From Kitasatospora purpeofusca (GTDB lineage: Bacteria; Actinomycetota; Actinomycetes; Streptomycetales; Streptomycetaceae): a stretch of DNA of 64,000 nt. The stretch covers positions 62,001-126,000 of the forward strand of contig NZ_JODS01000014.1 of assembly GCF_000718025.1 (NCBI RefSeq), written 5' to 3'. Numbering within the stretch: position 1 is the stretch's first letter; each line of letters opens with the position of its first letter. Positions 15,583 to 23,275 of this stretch are shown here, in pieces. Made by a program: the position numbers and the translations under genes. A model generated the notes under the pieces. That model ran no database searches and had not been told where the DNA came from. It worked only from the letters and a program-made list of their open reading frames with translations.

Positions 15583-16343
15583 TCGGACGCGCCACCCTTC
15601 ACATAGGCCTCGTAGCCCTCCGCCTCCAGCTTGTCGGCCAGCTCGGCACCGCCGGACTCGACGATGCGGCCGCCCGCGAAGACGTGGACGTGGTCGGGCT
15701 TGATGTACCGCAGGATGCGGGTGTAGTGGGTGACCAGGAGGGTGCCCACCTCCCCGGTGGAACGGACCCGGTTGATGCCCTCGGAGACGACCCGCAGCGC
15801 GTCGACGTCCAGGCCGGAGTCGGTCTCGTCGAGGATCGCGACCTTGGGCTTGAGCAGCTCCAGCTGGAGGATCTCGTGGCGCTTCTTCTCGCCGCCGGAG
15901 AAGCCCTCGTTGACGTTGCGCTCGGCGAAGGCCGGGTCCATCTGGAGGGCGGCCATCGCCTCCTTGACCTCCTTCACCCACAGCCGCAGCTTGGGGGCCT
16001 CGCCGCGGACGGCGGTGGCGGCGGTGCGCAGGAAGTTGGAGACCGAGACGCCGGGGACCTCGACCGGGTACTGCATGGCCAGGAAGACGCCGGCCCGGGC
16101 GCGCTCGTCGACGGACATCTCCAGGACGTCCTCGCCGTCCAGCAGCACCGAGCCGCCGGTGACGGTGTACTTGGGGTGACCGGCCAGGGAGTAGGCCAGG
16201 GTGGACTTGCCGGAGCCGTTCGGACCCATGATGGCGTGGGTCTCGCCCTGCTTCACGGTCAGGTCGACGCCCTTCAGGATCTCCCGGGGACCGTTCTCGG
16301 CCTCGACGGAGACGTGCAGGTCGCGGATTTCAAGGGTAGCCAT
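15579..16343 (-). CDS. sufC: SufC Fe-S assembly ATPase
   Basis: This 254-residue ABC-type ATPase energises the SufBCD scaffold in the cytoplasm. Walker A is GPNGSGKST, the signature is FSGGEKKR, and Walker B is VAILDETDSGLD, which has the SufC-type spacing. The ATG follows AGGAGTC. The stop overlaps the GTG of sufS, and the Rieske-type ferredoxin gene ends six bases upstream. Confidence 0.96.
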   Translation of the reverse strand: MATLEIRDLHVSVEAENGPREILKGVDLTVKQGETHAIMGPNGSGKSTLAYSLAGHPKYTVTGGSVLLDGEDVLEMSVDERARAGVFLAMQYPVEVPGVSVSNFLRTAATAVRGEAPKLRLWVKEVKEAMAALQMDPAFAERNVNEGFSGGEKKRHEILQLELLKPKVAILDETDSGLDVDALRVVSEGINRVRSTGEVGTLLVTHYTRILRYIKPDHVHVFAGGRIVESGGAELADKLEAEGYEAYVKGGASE

Positions 16344-16349
16344 GTGTAC

Positions 16350-16667
16350 TCAGGACTCCTGGTTGACGGAGACGAGCACATCGTCCCCTTCGATCTTTAC
16401 GGGGTAGACAGCGACCGGCCGGGTGGCGGGCAGGCCGGAGGGCTTGCCGGTGCGCAGGTCGAAGCTGGAGCCGTGCAGCCAGCACTCGATCATGCAGTCC
16501 TCGACCTCGCCCTCGGACAGCGAGACGTTCGCGTGCGAGCAGATGTCGTTGACCGCGAACACCCCCTCGTCGGTGCGGACGACGGCGACCGGTACGCCGT
16601 TGAGGTCGACGCGCTTGGGCACGTCCTCAGCCAGTTCGCTCAGCGCACAGGCGCGAAGGAAGCTCAT
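16350..16667 (-). CDS. Rieske-type non-heme ferredoxin of the suf operon
   Basis: This 105-residue single-domain Rieske protein has its 2Fe-2S ligands in DICSHANVSL and IECWLHGSSF (C-x-H and C-x2-H). It resembles bifunctional NirD-type ferredoxin subunits. In actinobacteria it is regularly placed between sufD and sufC and probably supplies electrons during cluster assembly, though that is an inference. The start at 16667 is five bases downstream of the sufD stop. Confidence 0.92.
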   Translation of the reverse strand: MSFLRACALSELAEDVPKRVDLNGVPVAVVRTDEGVFAVNDICSHANVSLSEGEVEDCMIECWLHGSSFDLRTGKPSGLPATRPVAVYPVKIEGDDVLVSVNQES

Positions 16668-16672
16668 GGGTG

Positions 16673-17905
16673 TCAGACCGCCGCTTCCAGCTCGGCCTCG
16701 ATCTTCTCCATGAGGTGGTCCTGGATCTCGGCGACGCCGATCTGCTGGACCAGTTCGGCGAAGAAGCCGCGCACCACCAGGCGGCGGGCCTCGTCGGCCG
16801 GGATGCCGCGCGAGCGCAGGTAGAAGAGCTGCTCGTCGTCGAAGCGGCCGGTGGCGGAGGCGTGGCCGGCGCCGACGATCTCGCCGGTCTCGATCTCCAG
16901 GTTCGGCACCGAGTCGACCCGGGCGCCGTCGGTGAGCACCAGGTTGCGGTTGAGCTCGTAGGTGTCGGTGCCCTCGGCGGCGGCGCGGATCAGCACGTCG
17001 CCGATCCACACCGCGTGCGCGTCCTGGCCCTGCAGCGCGCCCTTGTAGACGACGTTGGAGCGGCAGTGCGGGGTGTCGTGGTCGATGACCAGACGGTGCT
17101 CGAGGTGCTGGCCGGCGTCGGCGAAGTAGAGGCCGAGCAGCTCGGCCTCGCCACCGGGGGCGGCGTAGTTGACCCGCGGGTGGATCCGGACCACGTCGCC
17201 GCCGAAGGTGACGACGACGGACTTCAGCGAGGCGTCGCGGCCGACCAGCGCGGTCTGCTGGGCGACGTGGACCGCGTCGCGCTCCCAGTCCTGGACCGAG
17301 ACGAAGGTCAGCTTGGCGCCGTCGCCGACCAGCAGCTCGACGTTGGCGGCCCGGGTGCCGGTGCCGGTGTGGTTGATCACCACGACGGCCTCGGCGAACG
17401 GCTTGACGTCGACGACCACGTGCGCGAAGCGGGTGCCGCCCTCGCCGTGCACGTCGATCCGCACCGGTTCGGTGATGACCGTCTCCTTGGGGACGGTGAC
17501 CACGAGCGCCTGCTCGAAGGCGCTGAACGCCTGCGCGGCGACCCGGTCGACCGGCTTGCCGGCCTTGCCGAGGCGGGCGTCGTCACGGCCGACGGTCTCG
17601 GCGGTGACCCCCTCGGGCAGGCTCAGCTCGACCTTGTCCTCGCCCTTGTCGGCGGTCGCGGCGGTGCCGTCGTGCAGGCCGCCGAGGCGGTGCAGCGGGG
17701 TGAACCGCCAGTCCTCCTCGCGGCCGGTGGGCACCGGGAAGTCCGCGACGTCGAAGGACGGCGCGACCGCGACGCGCGCGTCGATCGGCTGCCGGACACT
17801 GTCCCGACCGGTGCCGGGACCGGCGAGCTGGGCGCCGGCACCGGCGGTGCCGACCTCGATCGAACCGGCGGTGGTGGAGCCGGAGTTGTTCTGGACGTCA
17901 GCCAT
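16673..17905 (-). CDS. sufD: SufD Fe-S scaffold component
   Basis: This 410-residue protein has the beta-helical SufBD fold. The N-terminal part has the substrate-like motif GREEDWRFTPLHRL, and the C-terminal part has HASATGRFDDEQLFYLRSRGIP, with DEARRLVVRGFFAE near the end. It pairs with SufB and SufC in the scaffold complex. The ATG at 17905 was preferred over an in-frame TTG nine codons upstream, since a GAGGAAGAG site lies before it. Confidence 0.95.
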   Translation of the reverse strand: MADVQNNSGSTTAGSIEVGTAGAGAQLAGPGTGRDSVRQPIDARVAVAPSFDVADFPVPTGREEDWRFTPLHRLGGLHDGTAATADKGEDKVELSLPEGVTAETVGRDDARLGKAGKPVDRVAAQAFSAFEQALVVTVPKETVITEPVRIDVHGEGGTRFAHVVVDVKPFAEAVVVINHTGTGTRAANVELLVGDGAKLTFVSVQDWERDAVHVAQQTALVGRDASLKSVVVTFGGDVVRIHPRVNYAAPGGEAELLGLYFADAGQHLEHRLVIDHDTPHCRSNVVYKGALQGQDAHAVWIGDVLIRAAAEGTDTYELNRNLVLTDGARVDSVPNLEIETGEIVGAGHASATGRFDDEQLFYLRSRGIPADEARRLVVRGFFAELVQQIGVAEIQDHLMEKIEAELEAAV

Positions 17906-17965
17906 GGCTGTTCGTTGTGCTCTCTTCCTCAAAAAAGTGTCGATGGACGGCGGGCGGCCGGCGGG

Positions 17966-19381
17966 TCAGCCGACGGAGCCCTCCATCTGCAGCTCGATCA
18001 GCCGGTTCAGCTCCAGCGCGTACTCCATCGGCAGCTCGCGCGCGATCGGCTCGACGAAGCCGCGGACGATCATCGCCATGGCCTCGAACTCGGTCATGCC
18101 GCGGCTCATCAGGTAGAAGAGCTGGTCCTCGCTGACCTTGGAGACGGTCGCCTCGTGGCCCATGGACACGTCGTCCTCGCGGACGTCCACGTAGGGGTAG
18201 GTGTCCGAGCGGGAGATGGTGTCGACCAGCAGCGCGTCGCAGAGCACGTTGGACTTGGCGCCCTTGGAGCCCTCGCCGATCTCGATCAGACCCCGGTAGG
18301 AGGTCCGGCCGCCGCCGCGCGCCACCGACTTGGAGACGATGTTGGAGGAGGTGTTCGGCGCCATGTGGACCATCTTGGCGCCGGCGTCCTGGTGCTGGCC
18401 CTCGCCGGCGAAGGCGATCGACAGGGTCTCGCCCTTGGCGTGCTCGCCCATCAGGTAGACGGCCGGGTACTTCATGGTGACCTTGGAGCCGATGTTGCCG
18501 TCGACCCACTCCATGGTCGCGCCCTCGTACGCCACGGCGCGCTTGGTGACCAGGTTGTAGACGTTGTTCGACCAGTTCTGGATGGTCGTGTAGCGGCAGC
18601 GGCCGCCCTTCTTGACGATGATCTCCACGACCGCCGAGTGCAGCGAGTCCGAGGAGTAGATCGGCGCGGTGCAGCCCTCGACGTAGTGGACGTAGGCGTC
18701 CTCGTCGACGATGATCAGCGTCCGCTCGAACTGGCCCATGTTCTCGGTGTTGATCCGGAAGTAGGCCTGGAGCGGGATGTCGACGTGGACACCCTTCGGC
18801 ACGTAGATGAAGGAGCCGCCGGACCACACGGCCGTGTTCAGCGCGGCGAACTTGTTGTCACCGGTCGGGATGACGGTGCCGAAGTACTCGTGGAAGAGCT
18901 CCGGGTGCTCCTTGAGCGCGGTGTCGGTGTCCAGGAAGATGACACCCTGCTCCTCCAGGTCCTCGCGGATCTGGTGGTAGACGACCTCGGACTCGTACTG
19001 GGCGGCGACACCGGCGACCAGGCGCTGCTTCTCCGCCTCCGGGATGCCCAGCTTGTCGTAGGTGGCCTTGATGTCCGCGGGCAGGTCCTCCCAGGACTCG
19101 GCCTGCTTCTCGGTGGAGCGGACGAAGTACTTGATGTTGTCGAAGTCGATGCCGGAGAGGTCGGAGCCCCAGGTCGGCATGGGCTTCTTGCCGAACAGCT
19201 TCAGGCCCTTGAGACGCAGGTTCAGCATCCACTCGGACTCGTTCTTCTTCGCCGAGATGTCGCGGACCACGTCCTCGCTGAGCCCACGCTTGGCCCCGGC
19301 GCCGGCGACGTCCGGGTCGGCCCAGCCGTACTCGTAGTTGCCCAGGCCGTCGAGCTCGGGGTGCGAAACGGTGTCAGTCAT
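17966..19381 (-). CDS. sufB: SufB Fe-S scaffold component
   Basis: This 471-residue protein is the catalytic scaffold subunit of SufBCD. Typical segments are YGWADPD, the FVRSTEKQAESW region, YVPKGVHVDIPLQAYFRIN, VEGCTAPIYSSDSLHSAVVEI (conserved Cys and His positions used in cluster building) and the C-terminal QLFYLMSRGMTEFEAMAMIV. The ATG at 19381 is nine bases downstream of the sufR stop. It is the first structural gene after the regulator. Confidence 0.96.
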   Translation of the reverse strand: MTDTVSHPELDGLGNYEYGWADPDVAGAGAKRGLSEDVVRDISAKKNESEWMLNLRLKGLKLFGKKPMPTWGSDLSGIDFDNIKYFVRSTEKQAESWEDLPADIKATYDKLGIPEAEKQRLVAGVAAQYESEVVYHQIREDLEEQGVIFLDTDTALKEHPELFHEYFGTVIPTGDNKFAALNTAVWSGGSFIYVPKGVHVDIPLQAYFRINTENMGQFERTLIIVDEDAYVHYVEGCTAPIYSSDSLHSAVVEIIVKKGGRCRYTTIQNWSNNVYNLVTKRAVAYEGATMEWVDGNIGSKVTMKYPAVYLMGEHAKGETLSIAFAGEGQHQDAGAKMVHMAPNTSSNIVSKSVARGGGRTSYRGLIEIGEGSKGAKSNVLCDALLVDTISRSDTYPYVDVREDDVSMGHEATVSKVSEDQLFYLMSRGMTEFEAMAMIVRGFVEPIARELPMEYALELNRLIELQMEGSVG

Positions 19382-19390
19382 GCGAGCTTC

Positions 19391-20236
19391 CTAACGCGCG
19401 GACGCTGAATCATCGGTGGACGTACCGGCAGTCGGCGCGGCATCGGTGTCCCGGCCCGCGGCGGAGCGCAGGGCGGGCGACGATGCGGCACCGGGTGCCG
19501 GCACATAGGTCGTGCAGACCCCGTCGCCGTGGGCGATGGTGGCCAGCCGTTGCACATGGGTGCCCAGCAACTGGGAGAAGACCTCGGTCTCCGCCTCGCA
19601 GAGCTGCGGGAACTGCTCGGCGATGTGCGCGACCGGGCAGTGGTGCTGGCAGAGCTGCGCGCCCGCCGGGGCCTGGGCCGCGGCAGACGGGACCCGCCGC
19701 ACCGTGGCAGCGTACCCGTCGGCACTGAGCGCCTGGGCCAGTGCCTCGGTGCGCTCGCCCGCTCCGGCGGAGCTGAGGGCCTCGCCGTACTTCTCCGCCT
19801 GCCGGCCGAACCGGGCCCGGGCGAAGGCGGCGACCGCCTCCTCCCCGGCCTTGCCGCCGCCGACCGCGTCGGAGATCCAGCGCAGGGCGTCGGCGGCGAG
19901 CTGGTCGTACGCCTGGTAGAAGGCGTCGCGACCACCGTCGGTCAGGGCGAAGACCTTGGCCGGACGGCCCCGGCCGCGGCTGCCGTAGACCCGCTGCTCG
20001 CGGGACTCGACCAGGCCGGCGGCGGTCAGGCCGTCCAGGTGACGGCGGACGGCCGCGGTGGTCAGACCGAGCCGGCTCGCCAGGTCGGCGGCGGAGGAGG
20101 GACCGTGGTCCAGGATCGACCGGGCGACCCGGTCCCGGGTGGCCCGGTGGCCGTCCAGCAGCACCTCTGCCGCCGTCGCGGGCACGGCGCAGCCGGGGGC
20201 CGACTCGGCCTCCTGCTGCGTGGAGTGCTCGCGCAT
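19391..20236 (-). CDS. sufR: SufR, Fe-S-sensing winged-helix repressor of the suf operon
   Basis: This 281-residue protein has an N-terminal winged-helix DNA-binding domain (SSAADLASRLGLTTAAVRRHLDGL to GRGRPAKVFALTDGG, about residues 45-105). A C-terminal sensor region has cysteines in LCQHHCPVAHIAEQFPQLCE, the usual SufR cluster-binding pattern. The last 50 residues are a Ser/Thr/Ala-rich tail. The ATG at 20236 was chosen because the operator-like palindrome lies at 20245-20258, so longer starts would translate the operator. It is the first gene of the suf operon. Confidence 0.93.
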   Translation of the reverse strand: MREHSTQQEAESAPGCAVPATAAEVLLDGHRATRDRVARSILDHGPSSAADLASRLGLTTAAVRRHLDGLTAAGLVESREQRVYGSRGRGRPAKVFALTDGGRDAFYQAYDQLAADALRWISDAVGGGKAGEEAVAAFARARFGRQAEKYGEALSSAGAGERTEALAQALSADGYAATVRRVPSAAAQAPAGAQLCQHHCPVAHIAEQFPQLCEAETEVFSQLLGTHVQRLATIAHGDGVCTTYVPAPGAASSPALRSAAGRDTDAAPTAGTSTDDSASAR

Positions 20237-20244
20237 GTTTTTCA

Positions 20245-20258
20245 CAACACCAGTGTTG
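20245..20258. promoter_or_regulatory. SufR operator (CAAC-N6-GTTG)
   Basis: CAACACCAGTGTTG has six-base inverted arms and matches the CAAC-N6-GTTG box described for cyanobacterial SufR. It starts nine bases upstream of the sufR ATG, where a bound repressor would block the promoter of its own operon. Confidence 0.75.
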
Positions 20259-20318
20259 CGTAATTCCTTCCGACAGGACAAGCCGTGACCCAGGCCTCAC
20301 CCGTGGCATCTGTCACGC

Positions 20319-20333
20319 AGGTTAGCCTTACCT
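20319..20333. promoter_or_regulatory. iron-box-like site (DmdR1/IdeR/DtxR type)
   Basis: AGGTTAGCCTTACCT matches 13 of 15 positions of the DtxR/IdeR core AGGTTAGGCTAACCT. It lies 83 bases upstream of sufR and 68 bases upstream of the divergent ABC ATPase gene, so it could couple either one to iron supply. Confidence 0.55.
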
Positions 20334-20400
20334 GACCTGCGGAAATGATCACCAAACCCGGTGTCGGGGCCATCCGTTGGCCCCTCTTAGACTCACAGGC

Positions 20401-21327
20401 ATGCAATCCGAACCCGCGGTCCAGATCACCGGGCTGGTCAAGCGCTACGGCGAGAAGACCGCGGTGGACGGTCTCGACCTGCGCATCGACCGGGGCACCG
20501 TCACCGCCGTCCTCGGCCCGAACGGCGCCGGGAAGACCACCACCGTCGAGACCTGCGAGGGCTACCGCCGCCCCGACGCCGGCACCGTCCGGGTGCTCGG
20601 CCTCGACCCGGTCGCGCAGAACGCCGAGCTGCGCCCCCGGATCGGCGTGATGCTCCAGTCCGGCGGCGTGTACGCGGGCGCCCGCGCCGTCGAGATGCTC
20701 CGGCACACCGCGAAGCTGCACGCCGACCCGCTGGACGTCGACGCGCTGGTCGAACGGCTCGGCCTGGGCTCCTGCGGCCGCACCACCTACCGCCGCCTCT
20801 CCGGCGGCCAGCAGCAGCGGCTCGCCCTGGCGATGGCCGTGGTCGGCCGCCCCGAACTGGTCTTCCTGGACGAGCCCACCGCCGGACTCGACCCGCAGGC
20901 CCGCCGCGCCACCTGGGAGCTGGTCCGCGACCTGCGCCGGGACGGCGTCACCGTGGTCGTCACCACCCACCACATGGACGAGGCCGAGCAGCTCGCCGAC
21001 CGGGTCGCGATCGTCGACCGGGGCCGGGTGATCGCCGGCGGCACCCCGGAGGAGCTGTGCCGCGGCGGCGCCGAGTCGAGCGTGCGCTTCGACGGCCCGC
21101 CCGGGCTCGACCTCACCACCCTGCTCAAGGAGCTGCCCGAGGGCGCCACCGCCGCCGAGCCCTCCCCCGGGAGCTACCGCATCGAGGCGCCGGTCGACCC
21201 CCAGCTGCTCGCCGCCGTCACCGCCTGGTGCGCGGCCACCGGCATCCTCCCGGAGCGGCTCGCGGTGCAGCGCCGCAGCCTCGAAGACGTCTTCCTCGAC
21301 CTGACCGGACGGGACCTGCGCTCGTGA
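20401..21327 (+). CDS. ABC transporter ATP-binding protein (ABC-2 type exporter)
   Basis: This 308-residue ATPase has Walker A GPNGAGKTT, Q-loop VMLQSGGVY, signature LSGGQQQR, Walker B LVFLDEPTAGLD and switch HHMDEAE. The 80-residue C-terminal extension is typical of drug or lipid exporters of the DrrA/ABC-2 group. The ATG at 20401 is preceded within a few bases by TTAGACT, a good -10 element, so the mRNA may be leaderless. Its stop overlaps the GTG of the permease by four bases. Confidence 0.93.
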   Translation: MQSEPAVQITGLVKRYGEKTAVDGLDLRIDRGTVTAVLGPNGAGKTTTVETCEGYRRPDAGTVRVLGLDPVAQNAELRPRIGVMLQSGGVYAGARAVEMLRHTAKLHADPLDVDALVERLGLGSCGRTTYRRLSGGQQQRLALAMAVVGRPELVFLDEPTAGLDPQARRATWELVRDLRRDGVTVVVTTHHMDEAEQLADRVAIVDRGRVIAGGTPEELCRGGAESSVRFDGPPGLDLTTLLKELPEGATAAEPSPGSYRIEAPVDPQLLAAVTAWCAATGILPERLAVQRRSLEDVFLDLTGRDLRS

Positions 21328-22088
21328 CCGACTACTCCCCCCGTCCCGGAGCGGCGCCGGTCGGCCGGATGCTGCTGGCCCAGACGGCGTTCGAGACCCG
21401 GATGCTGCTGCGCAACGGCGAGCAGCTGCTGCTCACCGTGGTCATCCCGACCGTGCTGCTGGTGCTCTTCTCCGCGGTGGACATCGTCGCCGTCGAGGGG
21501 CCCGGCAAGCGGGTCGACTTCCTCGCGCCGGGACTGCTCGCGCTGGCCGTGATGTCGACGGCCTTCACCGGGCAGGCCATCGCCACCGGCTTCGAGCGCC
21601 GCTACGGCGTGCTGAAGCGGCTGGGCGCCAGCCCGCTGCCGCGCTGGGCGCTGCTGACCGCCAAGACCGGCTGCGTCCTGGTCACCGAGGCGCTCCAGGT
21701 GGCGCTGCTGTCGGTGATCGCGCTGGCCCTCGGCTGGTCGCCGCAGGGCAACCCCTTGACCGTAACCGCCCTGCTGGTGCTCGGCACCGCCGCCTTCTCC
21801 GGGCTCGGCCTGCTGATGGCCGGCACGCTGAAGGCGGAGGCGACGCTGGCGGCCGCCAACCTGGTCTTCGTGCTGCTGCTGCTCGCGGGCGGGGTGGTCG
21901 TGCCGCTGTCGAAGTTCCCGGCGGCGGCGCAGTCCGTCCTGGAGCTGCTGCCGATCGCCGCGCTGTCGGACGGTCTGCGCTCGGTGCTCCAGGACGGCGC
22001 CGGGGTGCCGTGGGCCGACCTCGGCCTGCTGGGCGGCTGGGCCGTGCTCGGCCTCGCCGCCGCCGCGCGCTTCTTCCGCTGGGAGTAG
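21324..22088 (+). CDS. ABC-2 type transporter permease
   Basis: This 254-residue membrane protein has six hydrophobic segments in the ABC-2 pattern (LLLTVVIPTVLLVLF, LLALAVMSTAF, ALLSVIALALG, LVLGTAAFSGLGLL, NLVFVLLLLAGGVVVPL, LLGGWAVLGLAA). The ERRYGVLKRLGASPLPR loop is the coupling helix that contacts the ATPase. The GTG start at 21324 overlaps the ATPase stop (GTGA), so the two are made together. The substrate is unknown. Confidence 0.92.
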   Translation: MTDYSPRPGAAPVGRMLLAQTAFETRMLLRNGEQLLLTVVIPTVLLVLFSAVDIVAVEGPGKRVDFLAPGLLALAVMSTAFTGQAIATGFERRYGVLKRLGASPLPRWALLTAKTGCVLVTEALQVALLSVIALALGWSPQGNPLTVTALLVLGTAAFSGLGLLMAGTLKAEATLAAANLVFVLLLLAGGVVVPLSKFPAAAQSVLELLPIAALSDGLRSVLQDGAGVPWADLGLLGGWAVLGLAAAARFFRWE

Positions 22089-22108
22089 CCCGGCCGCGTG
22101 ACACGACA

Positions 22109-22146
22109 CGACGGCCCCCCGGTCCATCAGGACCGGGGGGCCGTCG
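22109..22146. terminator. terminator between convergent ABC permease and surface-protein genes
   Basis: A 16-base perfect inverted repeat has arms at 22109-22124 and 22131-22146 with loop CATCAG. It can serve both convergent transcripts. Confidence 0.8.
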
Positions 22147-22182
22147 GCGTTGCTACCGCCTCGGTGCGCGAGGCGCCGCAGC

Positions 22183-22932
22183 TCAGCCCTGGTCGCCGCC
22201 GCGACGACGGCGGGCGAGCAGGACGAGCGCGCCGCCGAGGAGCACGACACCGCCGCCGACGGCCGCGATGACCGGGGTGGCGTCGCTGCTACCGGTCGCG
22301 GCCAGCGCCGGGCCGGCCGGGGTCGGCGAGGAGGTCTTCGGCGGGACGGGCGCGGCGGTCGACGGGGTGGCCGTCGGCGTGGCCGGCCGGCTCGGCGTCA
22401 CGGTCGGGGTGACCGGGGGCGGGGTCGGCGTCACCGTCGCGGTGGGGCTCGGCGTCGGCGTCACCGTCGCGGTGGGAGTCGGGGTGGGCGTCACCGTCGC
22501 CGTCGGGGTCGGCGTCGGGGTGACGGTCGGGGTGGGGGTCGGAGTGGGCGTCGGGGTCGCGCAGACCTCGATCGTCTTCGTCTCCGTCTTGTTCCAGTCC
22601 GCGTTCTTCGGGTCCTCGGTGGTGGTCACCACCAGCGTGGCCTTGATCGGCGCGCTGTGGTCCTTCACCGGGAAGGTCTGCTTGAAGGTCTTGCCGAACT
22701 CCTTCTGGTCCAGCACCTTCTCGCCGTCGACGGTCAGGCTGACGGCGTTCTTGACGCCCGCCTTGTCGCTGTAGTTGGCGAGGTCGATCACGATCTTGTC
22801 GCAGGTGACCTGCCAGGTCGGGACGTGGGCCGAGGCACTGGTCGCCAGCGCCACCGGCAGCAGGACGGCCGCCACGGCCGTTCCCGCGATCGCCGCACTG
22901 CCGATGCCTATCTGCCGCCGCTGTCGCGCCAT
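22183..22932 (-). CDS. LAXTG-anchored surface protein with Thr-Pro repeats
   Basis: This 249-residue protein has a basic N-terminus and hydrophobic signal peptide (to about ASA-H36). A compact domain of about 90 residues follows, with two cysteines (TCDK, EVCATP). Then comes a long Pro-Thr repeat stalk (about residues 124-180) and the sorting signal LAATGSS, a transmembrane helix and RRRRGG. LAXTG is the class E sortase motif of Streptomyces, so covalent attachment to peptidoglycan is expected. The stalk may span the wall. The function of the globular domain is unknown. Confidence 0.88.
   Translation of the reverse strand: MARQRRQIGIGSAAIAGTAVAAVLLPVALATSASAHVPTWQVTCDKIVIDLANYSDKAGVKNAVSLTVDGEKVLDQKEFGKTFKQTFPVKDHSAPIKATLVVTTTEDPKNADWNKTETKTIEVCATPTPTPTPTPTVTPTPTPTATVTPTPTPTATVTPTPSPTATVTPTPPPVTPTVTPSRPATPTATPSTAAPVPPKTSSPTPAGPALAATGSSDATPVIAAVGGGVVLLGGALVLLARRRRGGDQG
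22427..22516. repeat. 30-bp in-frame minisatellite in the stalk coding sequence
   Basis: Three 30-base units starting GGCGTCACCGTCGC begin at 22427, 22457 and 22487. They encode the Thr-Pro/Val stalk of the LAXTG protein. The spacing keeps the frame, so copy number can vary without breaking the gene. Confidence 0.8.
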
Positions 22933-23275
22933 TTCGTAGTTCCCTCCGAACGGTCTTGTGCAGCAGGCGCATTGAGTGGAACAGCGGTGGGCCCGCTACG
23001 ACTGTCCGGGGGACTCTACCGGCAGCCCCCTACCGCTCCACACCCCGCTGCACGTCCGGATTTCGACTTTCCGGTGACATCCGGATGTGCTTCGGCGCCC
23101 GCGCAGGCCCGTCAGCTCGGGCAATGGCGCTGCCACCGACCCGAATGGACACGGTCAGGGTGGCCGAAAGACTGCACCCCTGGTGATCATTTTCGATCAC
23201 CAGGGGTGCCTGAAGGAGCAAAACGGGTCATGCCCCTTCAACCGGTACGGAGCGGACCGCCACGGGTCGCACGGG
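22933..23275. other. intergenic region between the two surface-protein genes
   Basis: These 343 bases contain the terminator of the upstream surface-protein gene (23174-23209) and, nearer 22933, the promoter region of the LAXTG gene. I see no other gene. Confidence 0.5.
23174..23209 (-). terminator. terminator downstream of the choice-of-anchor A protein gene
   Basis: GCACCCCTGGTGATC (23174-23188) pairs perfectly with GATCACCAGGGGTGC (23195-23209) around ATTTTC, 66 bases past the stop of the upstream gene. Confidence 0.8.

Noticed and set aside
16670..19408. Long plus-strand open frame opposite sufD and sufB
   Set aside because: Shadow of clearly coding SufD/SufB. The composition is His/Val/Gly/Arg-rich nonsense.
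22427..22516. Regularly spaced 30-bp repeats, considered as a CRISPR array
   Set aside because: No spacers. The repeats are contiguous and in frame, encoding the Thr-Pro stalk of a surface protein.
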